Shown: positions 35,008-43,186 of the stretch, piece after piece
Layout of the letters: every line of letters begins with the position of its first letter
How positions within the stretch are numbered: position 1 is the stretch's first letter
NCBI RefSeq assembly: GCF_050496765.1
Contig: NZ_JBNWEO010000015.1
Location: 647,799-711,798, forward strand
DNA length: 64,000 nucleotides
Direction: 5' to 3'
DNA from: JAEVLT01 sp050496765
GTDB lineage: Bacteria; Bacillota; Bacilli; Bacillales; Cytobacillaceae
Made by a program: the position numbers and the translations under genes
The notes under the pieces: model-generated
Database searches by the model: none
The model's input: only the letters and a program-made list of their open reading frames with translations
Told to the model about the DNA's origin: nothing

Positions 35008-36201
35008 ATGAAGTTTGGTGATAAAATGCAGATAACTGGCCATCCGTATGGAAATGGGCACCCACATGCCTATGGAAAAGAAATTAATTATGATCAAAAC
35101 CCGTTTATTGTCATTTGGGAAGTCACCCGGGCATGTCAATTAAAATGTGTGCATTGCCGTGCTGATGCGCAAATCCTTCCCGATCCGCGCGAATTGACGC
35201 ATGAAGAAGGAATCAAACTCATTGATGAGATTTATGAAATGAACAACCCGATGCTCGTGTTTACAGGTGGGGATTGTATGTTGCGCGAGGATCTGTTTGA
35301 GCTTGCTGATTATGCAGTGAAAAAAGGAATGCGCGTTTCGATGACGCCAAGTGCAACCCCGAATGTGACGAAAGAAAAAATGGAGCGTGCCAAAGCAGTG
35401 GGTCTTTCACGCTGGGGCTTTAGCCTTGATGGGCCGAATCCGGAAATCCACGATCATTTTCGCGGGACACCTGGTTCATTTGACCTAACGATCGAAAAAA
35501 TTAACTATTTGAACGAGCTTGAAATGCCGCTGCAAATCAATACTGTTATTTCCCGGTACAACTATGACCATTTAGAAGAGATGTCCAAGTTGGTAGGCGA
35601 GCTAAAAGCTGTCATGTGGTATATTTTCCTACTAGTGCCAACAGGAAGAGGTCAAATCAAGGATTGCATCTCTCCAGTGGAACATGAGAAAGTTTTCCGC
35701 TGGCTTTACGAACTCAGCAAAACGGCACCATATGATATTAAAACAACCGCAGCGCAGCATTATCGAAGGGTCGTACTTCAGCAAAAAATGCGCGAACATA
35801 AAATCGCATCCGGCGAAATCCATTACGAAGACTCGATTACAACCGACTTCGCCTCAATGCATGATGGCTTAAAACGGGCGCCTAAAGGCGTGAATGATGG
35901 CAATGGGTTCGCGTTCATTACCCATATTGGCGATGTGGTTCCAAGTGGTCTGTTGCCGATTGTTGCCGGAAATATCCGCGAATCGTCTCTGGCATCGATC
36001 TACCGGGAATCAAAAATATTTAAAGACCTTCGCCAGCCCGATCAATACAAAGGCAAATGCGGCGTTTGCGAGTTCAATAAAATTTGCGGTGGCTCCCGTT
36101 CAAGAACGTATGCGGTAACGGGCGATTATATGGAAAGCGAGCCATTCTGTGTTTATATCCCTGAAACGCTGCGAGGAAAAGAAAAACAGGTGTCTATATA
36201 A
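35008..36201 (+). CDS. Radical SAM/SPASM domain protein
   Basis: The 397-residue protein has a radical SAM core with the 4Fe-4S motif CQLKCVHC (Cys43, 47 and 50), the SAM-binding TGGDCMLREDLFEL and the GFSLDGPNPEIHDHFRG loop, and a C-terminal SPASM domain with cysteines in CGVCEFNKICGGSRSRTY and EPFC for auxiliary clusters. The family resembles TIGR04053-type proteins and is related to the heme-modifying AhbC/NirJ enzymes, but no heme or precursor-peptide gene is nearby, so the substrate is open. A start at the second Met (35026) is possible because GGTGAT precedes it. It stands alone. Confidence 0.85.
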   Translation: MKFGDKMQITGHPYGNGHPHAYGKEINYDQNPFIVIWEVTRACQLKCVHCRADAQILPDPRELTHEEGIKLIDEIYEMNNPMLVFTGGDCMLREDLFELADYAVKKGMRVSMTPSATPNVTKEKMERAKAVGLSRWGFSLDGPNPEIHDHFRGTPGSFDLTIEKINYLNELEMPLQINTVISRYNYDHLEEMSKLVGELKAVMWYIFLLVPTGRGQIKDCISPVEHEKVFRWLYELSKTAPYDIKTTAAQHYRRVVLQQKMREHKIASGEIHYEDSITTDFASMHDGLKRAPKGVNDGNGFAFITHIGDVVPSGLLPIVAGNIRESSLASIYRESKIFKDLRQPDQYKGKCGVCEFNKICGGSRSRTYAVTGDYMESEPFCVYIPETLRGKEKQVSI

Positions 36202-36340
36202 TAGAAGGGCGAAAAAATAAAGGCCGTCTTTACGGTCAATAACCATAAATGAAAACTCGCCGACTGGCGAGTCCTTTGGACGAAGACAGAGGCGTAGTTG
36301 AATTTATGCGTTCAGAATTTATCCATATAAATTCTGATTA
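36202..36340 (+). other. Non-coding segment with two perfect hairpins
   Basis: Behind the radical SAM gene are two perfect stem-loops: ACTCGCC-GACT-GGCGAGT at 36255-36272 and AGAATTTAT-CCAT-ATAAATTCT at 36314-36335. Neither is followed by a T-run. The segment between them (CTTTGGACGAAGACAGAGGC) is G/A-rich and not open in a convincing frame. It does not match a riboswitch I know. Confidence 0.4.
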
Positions 36341-36348
36341 GCTGAATA

Positions 36349-36373
36349 AAGGGGCTGCAAAATTGCGCCCCTT
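36349..36373. terminator. Terminator hairpin
   Basis: AAGGGGC (36349-36355) pairs with GCCCCTT (36367-36373). On the minus strand the flank is TATTC, so it would serve the small minus-strand frame at 36396 and, more weakly, the radical SAM gene. Confidence 0.5.
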
Positions 36374-36395
36374 CTACTTAATAAATCCGTTATCT

Positions 36396-36536
36396 TCAAT
36401 CATTACCTTCTGGATTTTGTATTTTCAGTGACTGCTGGATCGCATCCATTTTTGTGACTGCCATAAATTCCCTCATTTTCCATATAGGTATAACGTTCCT
36501 CACTGCAATTGATTTTACTGGCAAACAAGTCCGCAA
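36396..36536 (-). CDS. Hypothetical 46-residue protein
   Basis: A short frame begins with TTG at 36536, 5 nt after GGGGAG, and ends with TGA at 36396-36398, 23 bp before a hairpin terminator. The peptide starts MRTCLPVKSIAVRNVIPIWK and ends QQSLKIQNPEGND. Ribosome binding site, length and terminator fit a gene; there is no family I recognise. It could be chance. The rest of the 36202-36649 gap is described in the neighbouring entries. Confidence 0.3.
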   Translation of the reverse strand: MRTCLPVKSIAVRNVIPIWKMREFMAVTKMDAIQQSLKIQNPEGND

Positions 36537-36649
36537 AATGGCTCCCCTAGTTAATTTAGTAAGTTCATTCCTATTTCATTACAGTGATTAATCCAAGAAC
36601 CATTCGGGTATGTTGTGTATATATGGTCATATTGAAAGGAAATAGGAGA

Positions 36650-38122
36650 ATGAACACGATTGAGCTAAAAGAAAAAAAGTTAGATGTTGGTCTATTTCAA
36701 TTTATTTTTCCCTTTTCACTAAAAGACGGCTCGGAACCGGACGTATTTTCATGGTTACGAAACCACGATTTTCGCTCCTTCCGTTTAAATCAGTTAGAAG
36801 ATGAAACGCGATACTATGGAAGCTTTCATGTTTCCCACCGCGACATTGAAGCCTATTACCTTCCATTTACAAATAAACTCCTTTTCCCGCACTCGGATAA
36901 TGAAAAAGGATTCCATCGCTTTTCCAAGGCTTTGAATAAACCGTTTTATTTAGAAACGGAACAAGTAAACATACCATTTGACATCCATTCGCTTGATGTC
37001 ATCATTTGCTCCTATCAGCTCGGTTTTTTAACGGTTCGCACGCAAATTGCAGAGTCTGCCCAAAGGACTTTATCAGAAGCTATTGAATTTGCATCGCGCT
37101 TTCGTGTGCTCGAACCAAGGACAACAAGGGATCGGAAAACGAAAATTCATGACGGTGATCATACATACAATCAAATTGAGAACTTTCTGTTTGACCAACT
37201 TCTGCCCGGCATAACAGTTTATTTTGATTGGGAAAATTCAAAAGGCTCTTATTTTGAAACCTTTCCTTTTTTCGAGGACGAAAGAATGTATGTTCAAGCA
37301 TTGATTAGCCTGAATGAAGAGGAAGAAATCACATATCCTGACATTTATCGAACGGTCGGCTTAACAGGAATCAATCAAGCGGGAAAACCATTTGTAGGTG
37401 CAAACAATCTTGAATATATAAAAACGTACTTGAAAAAGCACAGTTATGAGCGGTGGGCACCCAACACGTATTATGTAATGGAAGAGCATTGTTTTGTTTG
37501 CATCACAAATGAAACGCAAGAGATGCTCCCCATTTTGGCGAGTCAAATGTACGGGGAATTTTATTACGGCTTACTGTTAAACTTGTTCCATAAAATTGTT
37601 TTGTTGACGATTGCCAACGATTATTCCAAAATAAATATTGATCGAGATACAAAGGAGATCAATAAATTAATTTTTACGATCAATTCGTTTACCGCAAATT
37701 TTTTCTTTTTGGAATTGGCGACCCAATCGCAAGGCCGGGATCTTTTCATTTATTTGCGAAAAGTTTTTAAAATCGATTTACTATACAATGACACGAGACA
37801 GACCTTATCCAGTCTATTTAAATACCAAGAAAATGCCGCAACAAAAAAAGATAGCACCCTGCTATTGATTTTAACGCTCTATACGGTTATTGGCGGAATT
37901 TTCGGCATGAATCTTGTCATTGATGATTTAAAAGGAAAGATTCATTGGCAAAAAATGCTTTCCTATAGCCCTTTTGAATACATTGCCTTATTTCTGGCCA
38001 TCAGTGGCTTATTCATTTCTGTCTTTTTGGGCATTCAGAATTTGATCCAATGGCGCAAGGAAAAAAAGGAAAAAAAACGGTGGATGTCCGAAACGATTAT
38101 TTCAGGGAAAAAGCAGCCCTGA
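36650..38122 (+). CDS. Large CorA-like membrane protein
   Basis: The 490-residue protein has a long cytoplasmic N-terminal region of about 400 residues and two C-terminal membrane segments. The first ends in GGIFGMNL (GMN at 419-421), the ion-selective motif of CorA-type Mg2+ channels; the second is followed by the basic tail QWRKEKKEKKRW. The N-terminal region does not look like a normal CorA funnel beyond its helical end. Start ATG 36650 follows AAAGGAAATAGGAG. It overlaps, in another frame, the upstream extension of the canonical corA gene and is surely co-transcribed with it. It may be a regulatory or divergent subunit; function unknown. Confidence 0.7.
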   Translation: MNTIELKEKKLDVGLFQFIFPFSLKDGSEPDVFSWLRNHDFRSFRLNQLEDETRYYGSFHVSHRDIEAYYLPFTNKLLFPHSDNEKGFHRFSKALNKPFYLETEQVNIPFDIHSLDVIICSYQLGFLTVRTQIAESAQRTLSEAIEFASRFRVLEPRTTRDRKTKIHDGDHTYNQIENFLFDQLLPGITVYFDWENSKGSYFETFPFFEDERMYVQALISLNEEEEITYPDIYRTVGLTGINQAGKPFVGANNLEYIKTYLKKHSYERWAPNTYYVMEEHCFVCITNETQEMLPILASQMYGEFYYGLLLNLFHKIVLLTIANDYSKINIDRDTKEINKLIFTINSFTANFFFLELATQSQGRDLFIYLRKVFKIDLLYNDTRQTLSSLFKYQENAATKKDSTLLLILTLYTVIGGIFGMNLVIDDLKGKIHWQKMLSYSPFEYIALFLAISGLFISVFLGIQNLIQWRKEKKEKKRWMSETIISGKKQP

Positions 38123-38166
38123 GTAAAAAACGGCTGTTTTTTCGAGTGAACATGCAAGGAGAACCC

Positions 38167-39117
38167 ATGATTCGAACAATTGCCATTAACCAGCATCACA
38201 AGTTAGTTAAAGATCTTCAAGTAGCCGATGTTGTTTCCGGGAATTATCTTTGGTATTGGATTGATTTTTGTGAAGCAAGCAAAGAGGAAATTGATTTATT
38301 AAGGGATCCACTAAAATTTCATCCACTGGCGATAGAAGATTGCATCTACACGCTGCAGCGGCCAAAACTGGATTATTATGAAGATTATACGTTCTTTGTA
38401 ACCCAGGCATTGAATCAAAAGACCATTTCACGGGAAGAAGTTGATTTTTTCCTTAGCTCCGGCTTTATCGTCAGCTTCCATCACAAACCCTCGTCTGAAA
38501 TTGAGGAAGTGTGGAGACGATTAAATGAAGCCCATGATAGTAAGAAATGGGATCCTTCCCATGTTCTTTACTATGTACTGGATAAAATGGTCGATAATTA
38601 TTTTCCGCCTGTATACCAAATTGAAGACAATTTAAACGAAATTGATGAAAATTCAAAGCGGCGGACGATGGAAGCGCTGCTTGCTGATTTATTTGATACA
38701 CGGCATGATCTCCTTTCGCTCAGGCATACCATTACGCCAATGCGGGATCTTGTGTATCGAATCCTTAACTCGCAGCGTCTGCCTGGGATGAAGGGAAAAA
38801 TTGAATACTTCTCCGATATTCATGATCATTTATTGAAATTATCGGAAATGATTGAAGCAAACAGGGAGCTGGCAAGTGATATTCGTGATAGCTATATTTC
38901 GCTCAATTCGCATCAGACCAATCATGTTATGAAAGTGTTAACCGTATTTACCACCATTTTTATGCCGCTTACCTTTATTGTTGGTGTATACGGTATGAAT
39001 TTCCACTACATGCCTGAATTATCGTGGAAATACGGCTATTTTGCCATTCTGCTTGTCATGTTTCTTATTGGCGGTGGCATGGCGCTATGGTTTAAGAAGA
39101 AAGGGTGGTTTAAATAA
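38167..39117 (+). CDS. corA: CorA magnesium/cobalt transporter
   Basis: The 316-residue protein is a canonical CorA pentameric channel: N-terminal alpha/beta domain (ATG to about residue 150), long stalk helices (LRHTITPMRDLVYRILNSQ) and two C-terminal membrane segments with YGMNFHYMPEL (GMN at 276-278) between them, ending in a basic WFKKKGWFK tail. ATG 38167 has AAGGAG at the right distance; the longer upstream frame lies within the preceding gene. The pair of CorA-type genes is unusual (see findings). Confidence 0.92.
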   Translation: MIRTIAINQHHKLVKDLQVADVVSGNYLWYWIDFCEASKEEIDLLRDPLKFHPLAIEDCIYTLQRPKLDYYEDYTFFVTQALNQKTISREEVDFFLSSGFIVSFHHKPSSEIEEVWRRLNEAHDSKKWDPSHVLYYVLDKMVDNYFPPVYQIEDNLNEIDENSKRRTMEALLADLFDTRHDLLSLRHTITPMRDLVYRILNSQRLPGMKGKIEYFSDIHDHLLKLSEMIEANRELASDIRDSYISLNSHQTNHVMKVLTVFTTIFMPLTFIVGVYGMNFHYMPELSWKYGYFAILLVMFLIGGGMALWFKKKGWFK

Positions 39118-39123
39118 AGCAAA

Positions 39124-39152
39124 AAGGGAGCACGGTGATCGCATGCTCCCTT
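39124..39152. terminator. Bidirectional terminator
   Basis: AAGGGAGCA (39124-39132) pairs with TGCTCCCTT (39144-39152) between the convergent corA and a minus-strand gene. The minus-strand flank has five T. Confidence 0.7.
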
Positions 39153-39459
39153 ACCAATTTTTATAGTCAATCGTCCCGCCTGTTAAATCAATCGTGTTGC
39201 GTTCACCTTTGTAATAGGTTTTTCCGTCCTTTTTTACGATTAAGTTTTCATATGTGTAAACTTCCTGGCCATTTGGCAAATGGACTACCACCTTCTTCCC
39301 CAGGTTTTCCTTCGGCGCATCAATCCGAATCGTATCATGCCAATACTGGTTCAATTGATAAATGCCAAAGGCTAAAATGAAACACGCCAGGATGATCAAA
39401 AACGGACCTTTCCAGTGAAATTGCTTCGGCTTATCATGGTATAATTCAACTCTGGTCAT
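39151..39459 (-). CDS. Hypothetical single-pass membrane protein
   Basis: A 102-residue protein with a short basic N terminus, one membrane segment (about residues 19-37, FLIILACFILAFGIYQL) and an outside domain of about 60 residues (LGKKVVVHLPNGQEVYTYEN, KDGKTYYKGERNTIDLTGG) that looks like a small beta-rich fold. No family recognised. It stands alone on the minus strand between corA and the M42 peptidase. Confidence 0.65.
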   Translation of the reverse strand: MTRVELYHDKPKQFHWKGPFLIILACFILAFGIYQLNQYWHDTIRIDAPKENLGKKVVVHLPNGQEVYTYENLIVKKDGKTYYKGERNTIDLTGGTIDYKNW

Positions 39460-39672
39460 TTTCTCCTCTTCCCCTTTAAACTAGCTTTTTCTACAGAAAT
39501 AACCGATTTACCTCATTTATTCCCAAATTTATTAAAAATATTCTCAAAAGTTGAAAAAACAGTCTCTTTTTATCTTATGCAGTCAGTGTTTCAAAATTGC
39601 CTGTTCGCTTTCTTTTTTCGTTTCGATGTATAATAAAAAGGCAGCTGTTTTAAAAAGAAAGGAGAAGTAACT

Positions 39673-40722
39673 TTGGCCTATCCAAACACCGATGAAATCA
39701 TGAGTTTATTAAAAGATTTAGTTTCAACGCCAAGTCCAACGGGCAACACTTATCAAGTGATTGCGTTTGTGGAAAACTTTTTACAAGAATTAGGAATTCA
39801 AACAAGAAGGAGTCGCAAAGGCGGTTTAATCGCCACGATCAATGGAGAAGATTCAATCCGGCAACGGATGCTGACTGCCCATGTTGATACCCTTGGTGCG
39901 ATGGTGAAGGAAATCAAACCAAGCGGACGTTTGAAAATGGATCTAATTGGGGGATTTAAGTTTAACTCGATTGAGGGCGAGTATTGTCAAATTGAAACAA
40001 GCAGCGGCAAAACGTATACCGGAACGATTCTAATGCATCAAACATCCGTTCATGTATACAAAAATGCCGAAAAAGCGGAACGAAACCAGGAAAATATCGA
40101 AGTACGAATTGATGAAAAAGTAAATAATGCAGAAGATGTCCGCGGCCTTGGGATCGAAGTCGGCGACTTTATTTCCTTTGCCCCGCGCGTTCAAATTACC
40201 CCAAGCGGCTTTATTAAATCACGTCACTTGGATGATAAAGCAAGTGTGGCCATCCTGCTCGAGCTTTTAAAGCAAATTAAGATAGAGAATTTGCGTTTAC
40301 CCCATACAACGCATTTTTTGATTTCGAATAATGAAGAAATTGGCTATGGTGGCAATTCGAATATTCCTCCCGAAACGGTAGAATATTTAGCCGTCGACAT
40401 GGGCGCCATTGGCGACGGCCAGGCAACCGATGAATACACGGTATCGATTTGCGTTAAAGATGCGAGCGGTCCATATCACTATGGACTACGAAAAAAATTG
40501 GTTCAACTTGCAGAAGCAAACCAAATTGATTACAAGCTCGATATTTATCCGTACTATGGCTCTGATGCCTCTGCCGCCATCCGCTCCGGCCATGACATTG
40601 TTCACGGATTAATCGGGCCTGGCATTGATGCTTCCCATGCCTTTGAACGCACCCACCGATCATCGATCGAAAACACAGCAAAACTGCTGTATCACTATGT
40701 GCAAACGGAAATTATTCAATGA
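39673..40722 (+). CDS. M42 family peptidase (YtoP-like)
   Basis: The 349-residue metallo-aminopeptidase has the M42 ligands His and Asp in MLTAHVDTLGA, Asp in RHLDDKASVAILL, Glu-Glu in LISNNEEIGYGG, Asp in YLAVDMGAIG and the closing His in GIDASHAFERTH. It begins with TTG after AAAGGAG; TATAAT lies at 39629-39634. It differs clearly from the M42 protein in the dpp locus (for example NNEEIGYGG against VQEEVGLRGA), so the two are paralogous groups. B. subtilis YtoP is the best comparison. Confidence 0.88.
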   Translation: MAYPNTDEIMSLLKDLVSTPSPTGNTYQVIAFVENFLQELGIQTRRSRKGGLIATINGEDSIRQRMLTAHVDTLGAMVKEIKPSGRLKMDLIGGFKFNSIEGEYCQIETSSGKTYTGTILMHQTSVHVYKNAEKAERNQENIEVRIDEKVNNAEDVRGLGIEVGDFISFAPRVQITPSGFIKSRHLDDKASVAILLELLKQIKIENLRLPHTTHFLISNNEEIGYGGNSNIPPETVEYLAVDMGAIGDGQATDEYTVSICVKDASGPYHYGLRKKLVQLAEANQIDYKLDIYPYYGSDASAAIRSGHDIVHGLIGPGIDASHAFERTHRSSIENTAKLLYHYVQTEIIQ

Positions 40723-40736
40723 AAAACGGCAGTAAT

Positions 40737-40764
40737 AAAGGTGCAGAACGGTGTCTGCACCTTT
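40737..40764. terminator. Perfect bidirectional terminator
   Basis: AAAGGTGCAGA (40737-40747) and TCTGCACCTTT (40754-40764) form a perfect 11-bp stem with a 6-nt loop between convergent genes. Confidence 0.8.
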
Positions 40765-40767
40765 GCT

Positions 40768-41601
40768 TTACTTCTGTTTTCTCCACGGTTTTTCTTTAAG
40801 CCAAAGGATCATAAAGCCGGTTGAAAACCAAAGGACGGCGAGCGCAATAACGAGGCCGAAGAAAGGAAAATTGAAAATGGCGATGGTTACAAACGCTCCG
40901 GCAAAGTCCTTGAGCCATACGGGCAGTTGCCGGTTTACCAACAGTTTTTCGCCAATGATTCGGCTTAATAGCGTAACACCAATCATAAAGAAAACGAACG
41001 GCACAATGGCCAAGAGAATCGCTAATGGAATCCCGAAAACGGTGATGACTAATAGGCCGATGATCCCTGAAAGCGCTATGCTTGCAACCACACCAACAAG
41101 AACGATTTTTCCCGCCTGTTCTTTGTATAACTCCAGTTTATGTGCACCTTTATTTTTAAGTAAAAATCCAACTAACACCGTAAGCAGGACAAGTCCTGAA
41201 CTGACTATTAGTTGTACAGCCCAAGAGCTTAACAAAAGTGCAAGACCCGTCAGCAAATAATTTACGCTTTGATTCGTAAACTTGAAAGCGAGAATGTTTT
41301 CCCGCACATAGGAACCCGGTTCTTGCGTTACCGTTCCATTGATCACGAGAACGATTCCATTGATCCTGGCCGTTTTGGAAATGTTCATATTGCCATTTAC
41401 CACTATTGCCGCGGTATCAACTTTGCCTTTTATGTCAATATTATGGCCGAGAATGATCACGTTATCGACTTTTTCATTGACCGGAAGCGTAGATCTTTTT
41501 TCATTAAAAATATTTTTCTCCATAGCAAAAGCCGGTTTGGCCGTCATAAATACAATTAGAAAAATCATTACAAATCCAATCAGTTGTTTCCACTTTGCCA
41601 T
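40768..41601 (-). CDS. Secreted bactofilin-like/polytopic membrane protein
   Basis: The 277-residue protein starts with a signal peptide (to about AKPAFA, residue 26), followed by an outside domain of about 80 residues with short beta turns (NVIILGHNIDIKGKVDTAAI, VVNGNMNISKTARINGIVLV) that resembles the repeated pattern of bactofilin or polymer-forming proteins. The rest is four or five membrane segments. It starts within the stop of the anti-sigma gene (TAATG), so it is the third gene of the sigma operon and probably part of the same envelope response. Confidence 0.7.
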   Translation of the reverse strand: MAKWKQLIGFVMIFLIVFMTAKPAFAMEKNIFNEKRSTLPVNEKVDNVIILGHNIDIKGKVDTAAIVVNGNMNISKTARINGIVLVINGTVTQEPGSYVRENILAFKFTNQSVNYLLTGLALLLSSWAVQLIVSSGLVLLTVLVGFLLKNKGAHKLELYKEQAGKIVLVGVVASIALSGIIGLLVITVFGIPLAILLAIVPFVFFMIGVTLLSRIIGEKLLVNRQLPVWLKDFAGAFVTIAIFNFPFFGLVIALAVLWFSTGFMILWLKEKPWRKQK

Positions 41602-42116
41602 TACAGTTCCTCCACCCCTGCTGTTTTCCCAACTGAATGAACGAGAACGCGCAAGATTACCATTGCTAAGGCGACGACAACAAGCATAAATGCAGAGATG
41701 GCTCCAACCATATATGGAACGGCTGTAAGCAGGGAAGAAAGAGCAAAGACTAAACCACGTCCAATGCTAAAGAGTGTTTGGACAATGTAAATTCCAGCAG
41801 TCGCGAAAGGTCCCAATGCGGCCATGATTCCAAAACTGAAGGCAACAAGGATAAAGATTGATGCTCCGGTAAAAAGCGAGAATGAGCTTGGTGCCCGGTT
41901 TTGCTGAATTCTGGCAAACACGTTCTTCTCAATCCCATCCGGAATCTCAATCATTTGGTAGGCAGCTTGGAATTGCTCATGAATCTTTATTAATTGTAAA
42001 TATTCGCTCTTGCACTTCAGACAGTTTTCCAAGTGCCTTTCAACCCAGTCCCTCTCTATTTCACTTACTTCGTCATCTATATAAGAAGAAAGCAGTTCTC
42101 CAATATGTTCTGACAT
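41601..42116 (-). CDS. Anti-sigma factor with zinc-finger domain
   Basis: The 171-residue protein has the ZAS-type anti-sigma motif HLENCLKC (His28, Cys32 and Cys35) in its cytoplasmic N terminus and three hydrophobic segments after about residue 75 (SLFTGASIFILVAFSFGIM, AISAFMLVVVALAMVILRVL). It would hold the ECF sigma factor at the membrane until released. ATG 42116 follows AGGGGTGAG, 5 bp after the sigma stop. Because of the sigma frameshift, the upstream frame appears fused to it; that 352-codon frame is an artefact of the lesion. Confidence 0.85.
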   Translation of the reverse strand: MSEHIGELLSSYIDDEVSEIERDWVERHLENCLKCKSEYLQLIKIHEQFQAAYQMIEIPDGIEKNVFARIQQNRAPSSFSLFTGASIFILVAFSFGIMAALGPFATAGIYIVQTLFSIGRGLVFALSSLLTAVPYMVGAISAFMLVVVALAMVILRVLVHSVGKTAGVEEL

Positions 42117-42121
42117 GAAAC

Positions 42122-42659
42122 TCACCCCTTTAGCAGTTGTTTCTTTAAATTTTCCCTGGCGGCGCTGATTCGCGATTTTACTGTGCCAAGCGGAATTTGC
42201 AGCATATCGCTGATCTCGGCATAAGAATACCCTTGAATTTCCCTTAGAATTAACACATTCTTTTGTTCGGGCGGAATGCTCTCCATCGCTTCCTGAATGC
42301 TCATTTTCGCTATCGTTCGTTCGATCGGGGAAGGTCCCTTTTTGGCTTGTTATGTTTTCATTAAGTTCCTCTGTCTCGGCCGCTTTTTTTTTCGCAATTT
42401 TTTTATTTTTATCGTAGCATAGATTTGTTGTCACTTTTGTCAGCCACGAAACGAATGCATATTCATTCTCAAGCTTTGGCAGGGAGTAATAAGCTTTAAC
42501 AAAAGCTTCCTGTGTTACATCTTCAGCCTCCATTCGATCATTCAATAGGGCAAATGCATGGCGGAATACGCTTCCTTTGTAGGCGGTCACAAGCTGGCGG
42601 AAAGCAGCCTGATCCCCTTTTTTCGCCTGTGAAATTGTCTCATGTAAATCAGTTACCAC
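42122..42659 (-). pseudogene. ECF sigma factor, frameshifted
   Basis: The first frame from GTG 42659 gives region 2 of an ECF sigma factor (GDQAAFRQLVTAYKGSVFRH, AEDVTQEAFVKAYYSLPKLE). Region 4 (IPPEQKNVLILREIQGYSYA and EISDMLQIPLGTVKSRISAA) is in another frame ending at 42122. Removing one A of the A5 run (T5 on plus, 42339-42343) joins them as SQKGPSPIERTIAKMS into a sigma factor of about 178 residues. As given, region 4 is lost and the sigma is dead or the sequence is wrong. Upstream minus-strand GAAC-N17-TGTC (near 42700-42730) may be an autoregulated ECF promoter, but is weak. Confidence 0.8.
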
Positions 42660-43017
42660 ATTTTTTCAGCCCCTACCCTGATCCGCAAAACTTTTTCCTG
42701 CAGTTATTTTAAAAGACAGTCAGCATTGAAGAAAAGTTCATCAGTTACAAAATTTTTTCTCGCATCGTTCAATATTATTCAGTATCGTTTGTCCGACCGG
42801 AGTTCAAACTTTCCTTCTGTAGAAGGCTAAAGCATCAAGCTTTCGGATATGTCTTAAGCAGTTATGAATTTTTAATATTTTTCTCATCTAATTTTAATGC
42901 AAAAAAATTTACTCCGCATTATGATTATTTACGCAATCAATGATTCTTTTTGCTTGCATTTGGTATATTTACACTTTCAAACCAAGTTTTGGTTGAAATA
43001 GAGGTGAAATTAAGCCC

Positions 43018-43167
43018 ATGTTACTTAAACTGAAACAATTTTTTCGAAATCCAAAAGTTAATTGGGTTAGCCGCTTTGTCTATTATTTAGTGATTCTGTT
43101 GCTGCTGTTCTTTATGTACGGCTTTAATGATGCAAGTGCCGGCTCCTATATTTACAATGATTTTTAA
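43018..43167 (+). CDS. dltX: DltX, teichoic acid D-alanylation protein
   Basis: A 49-residue protein with one membrane segment (VYYLVILLLLFFMYGF) and the conserved C-terminal AGSYIYNDF, the hallmark of DltX. In S. aureus and relatives this tail is needed for D-alanine transfer outside the membrane. It lies 19 bp before dltA and is the first gene of the operon. The 358-bp gap before it (42660-43017) holds no other gene; AT-rich sequence with TATATT near 42963 may be the promoter. Confidence 0.9.
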   Translation: MLLKLKQFFRNPKVNWVSRFVYYLVILLLLFFMYGFNDASAGSYIYNDF

Positions 43168-43186
43168 ATCATGGAGGGAACCTCTT

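Noticed and set aside
36202..36340. TnpB/IS605 right end with guide RNA
   Set aside because: There is no transposase frame nearby and no recognisable zinc-ribbon C terminus, only hairpins.
41601..42659. A 352-residue sigma/anti-sigma fusion protein
   Set aside because: The middle part is low-quality translation of sigma region 4 in the wrong frame; a good ribosome site and ATG start the anti-sigma at 42116. A frameshift explains it better.
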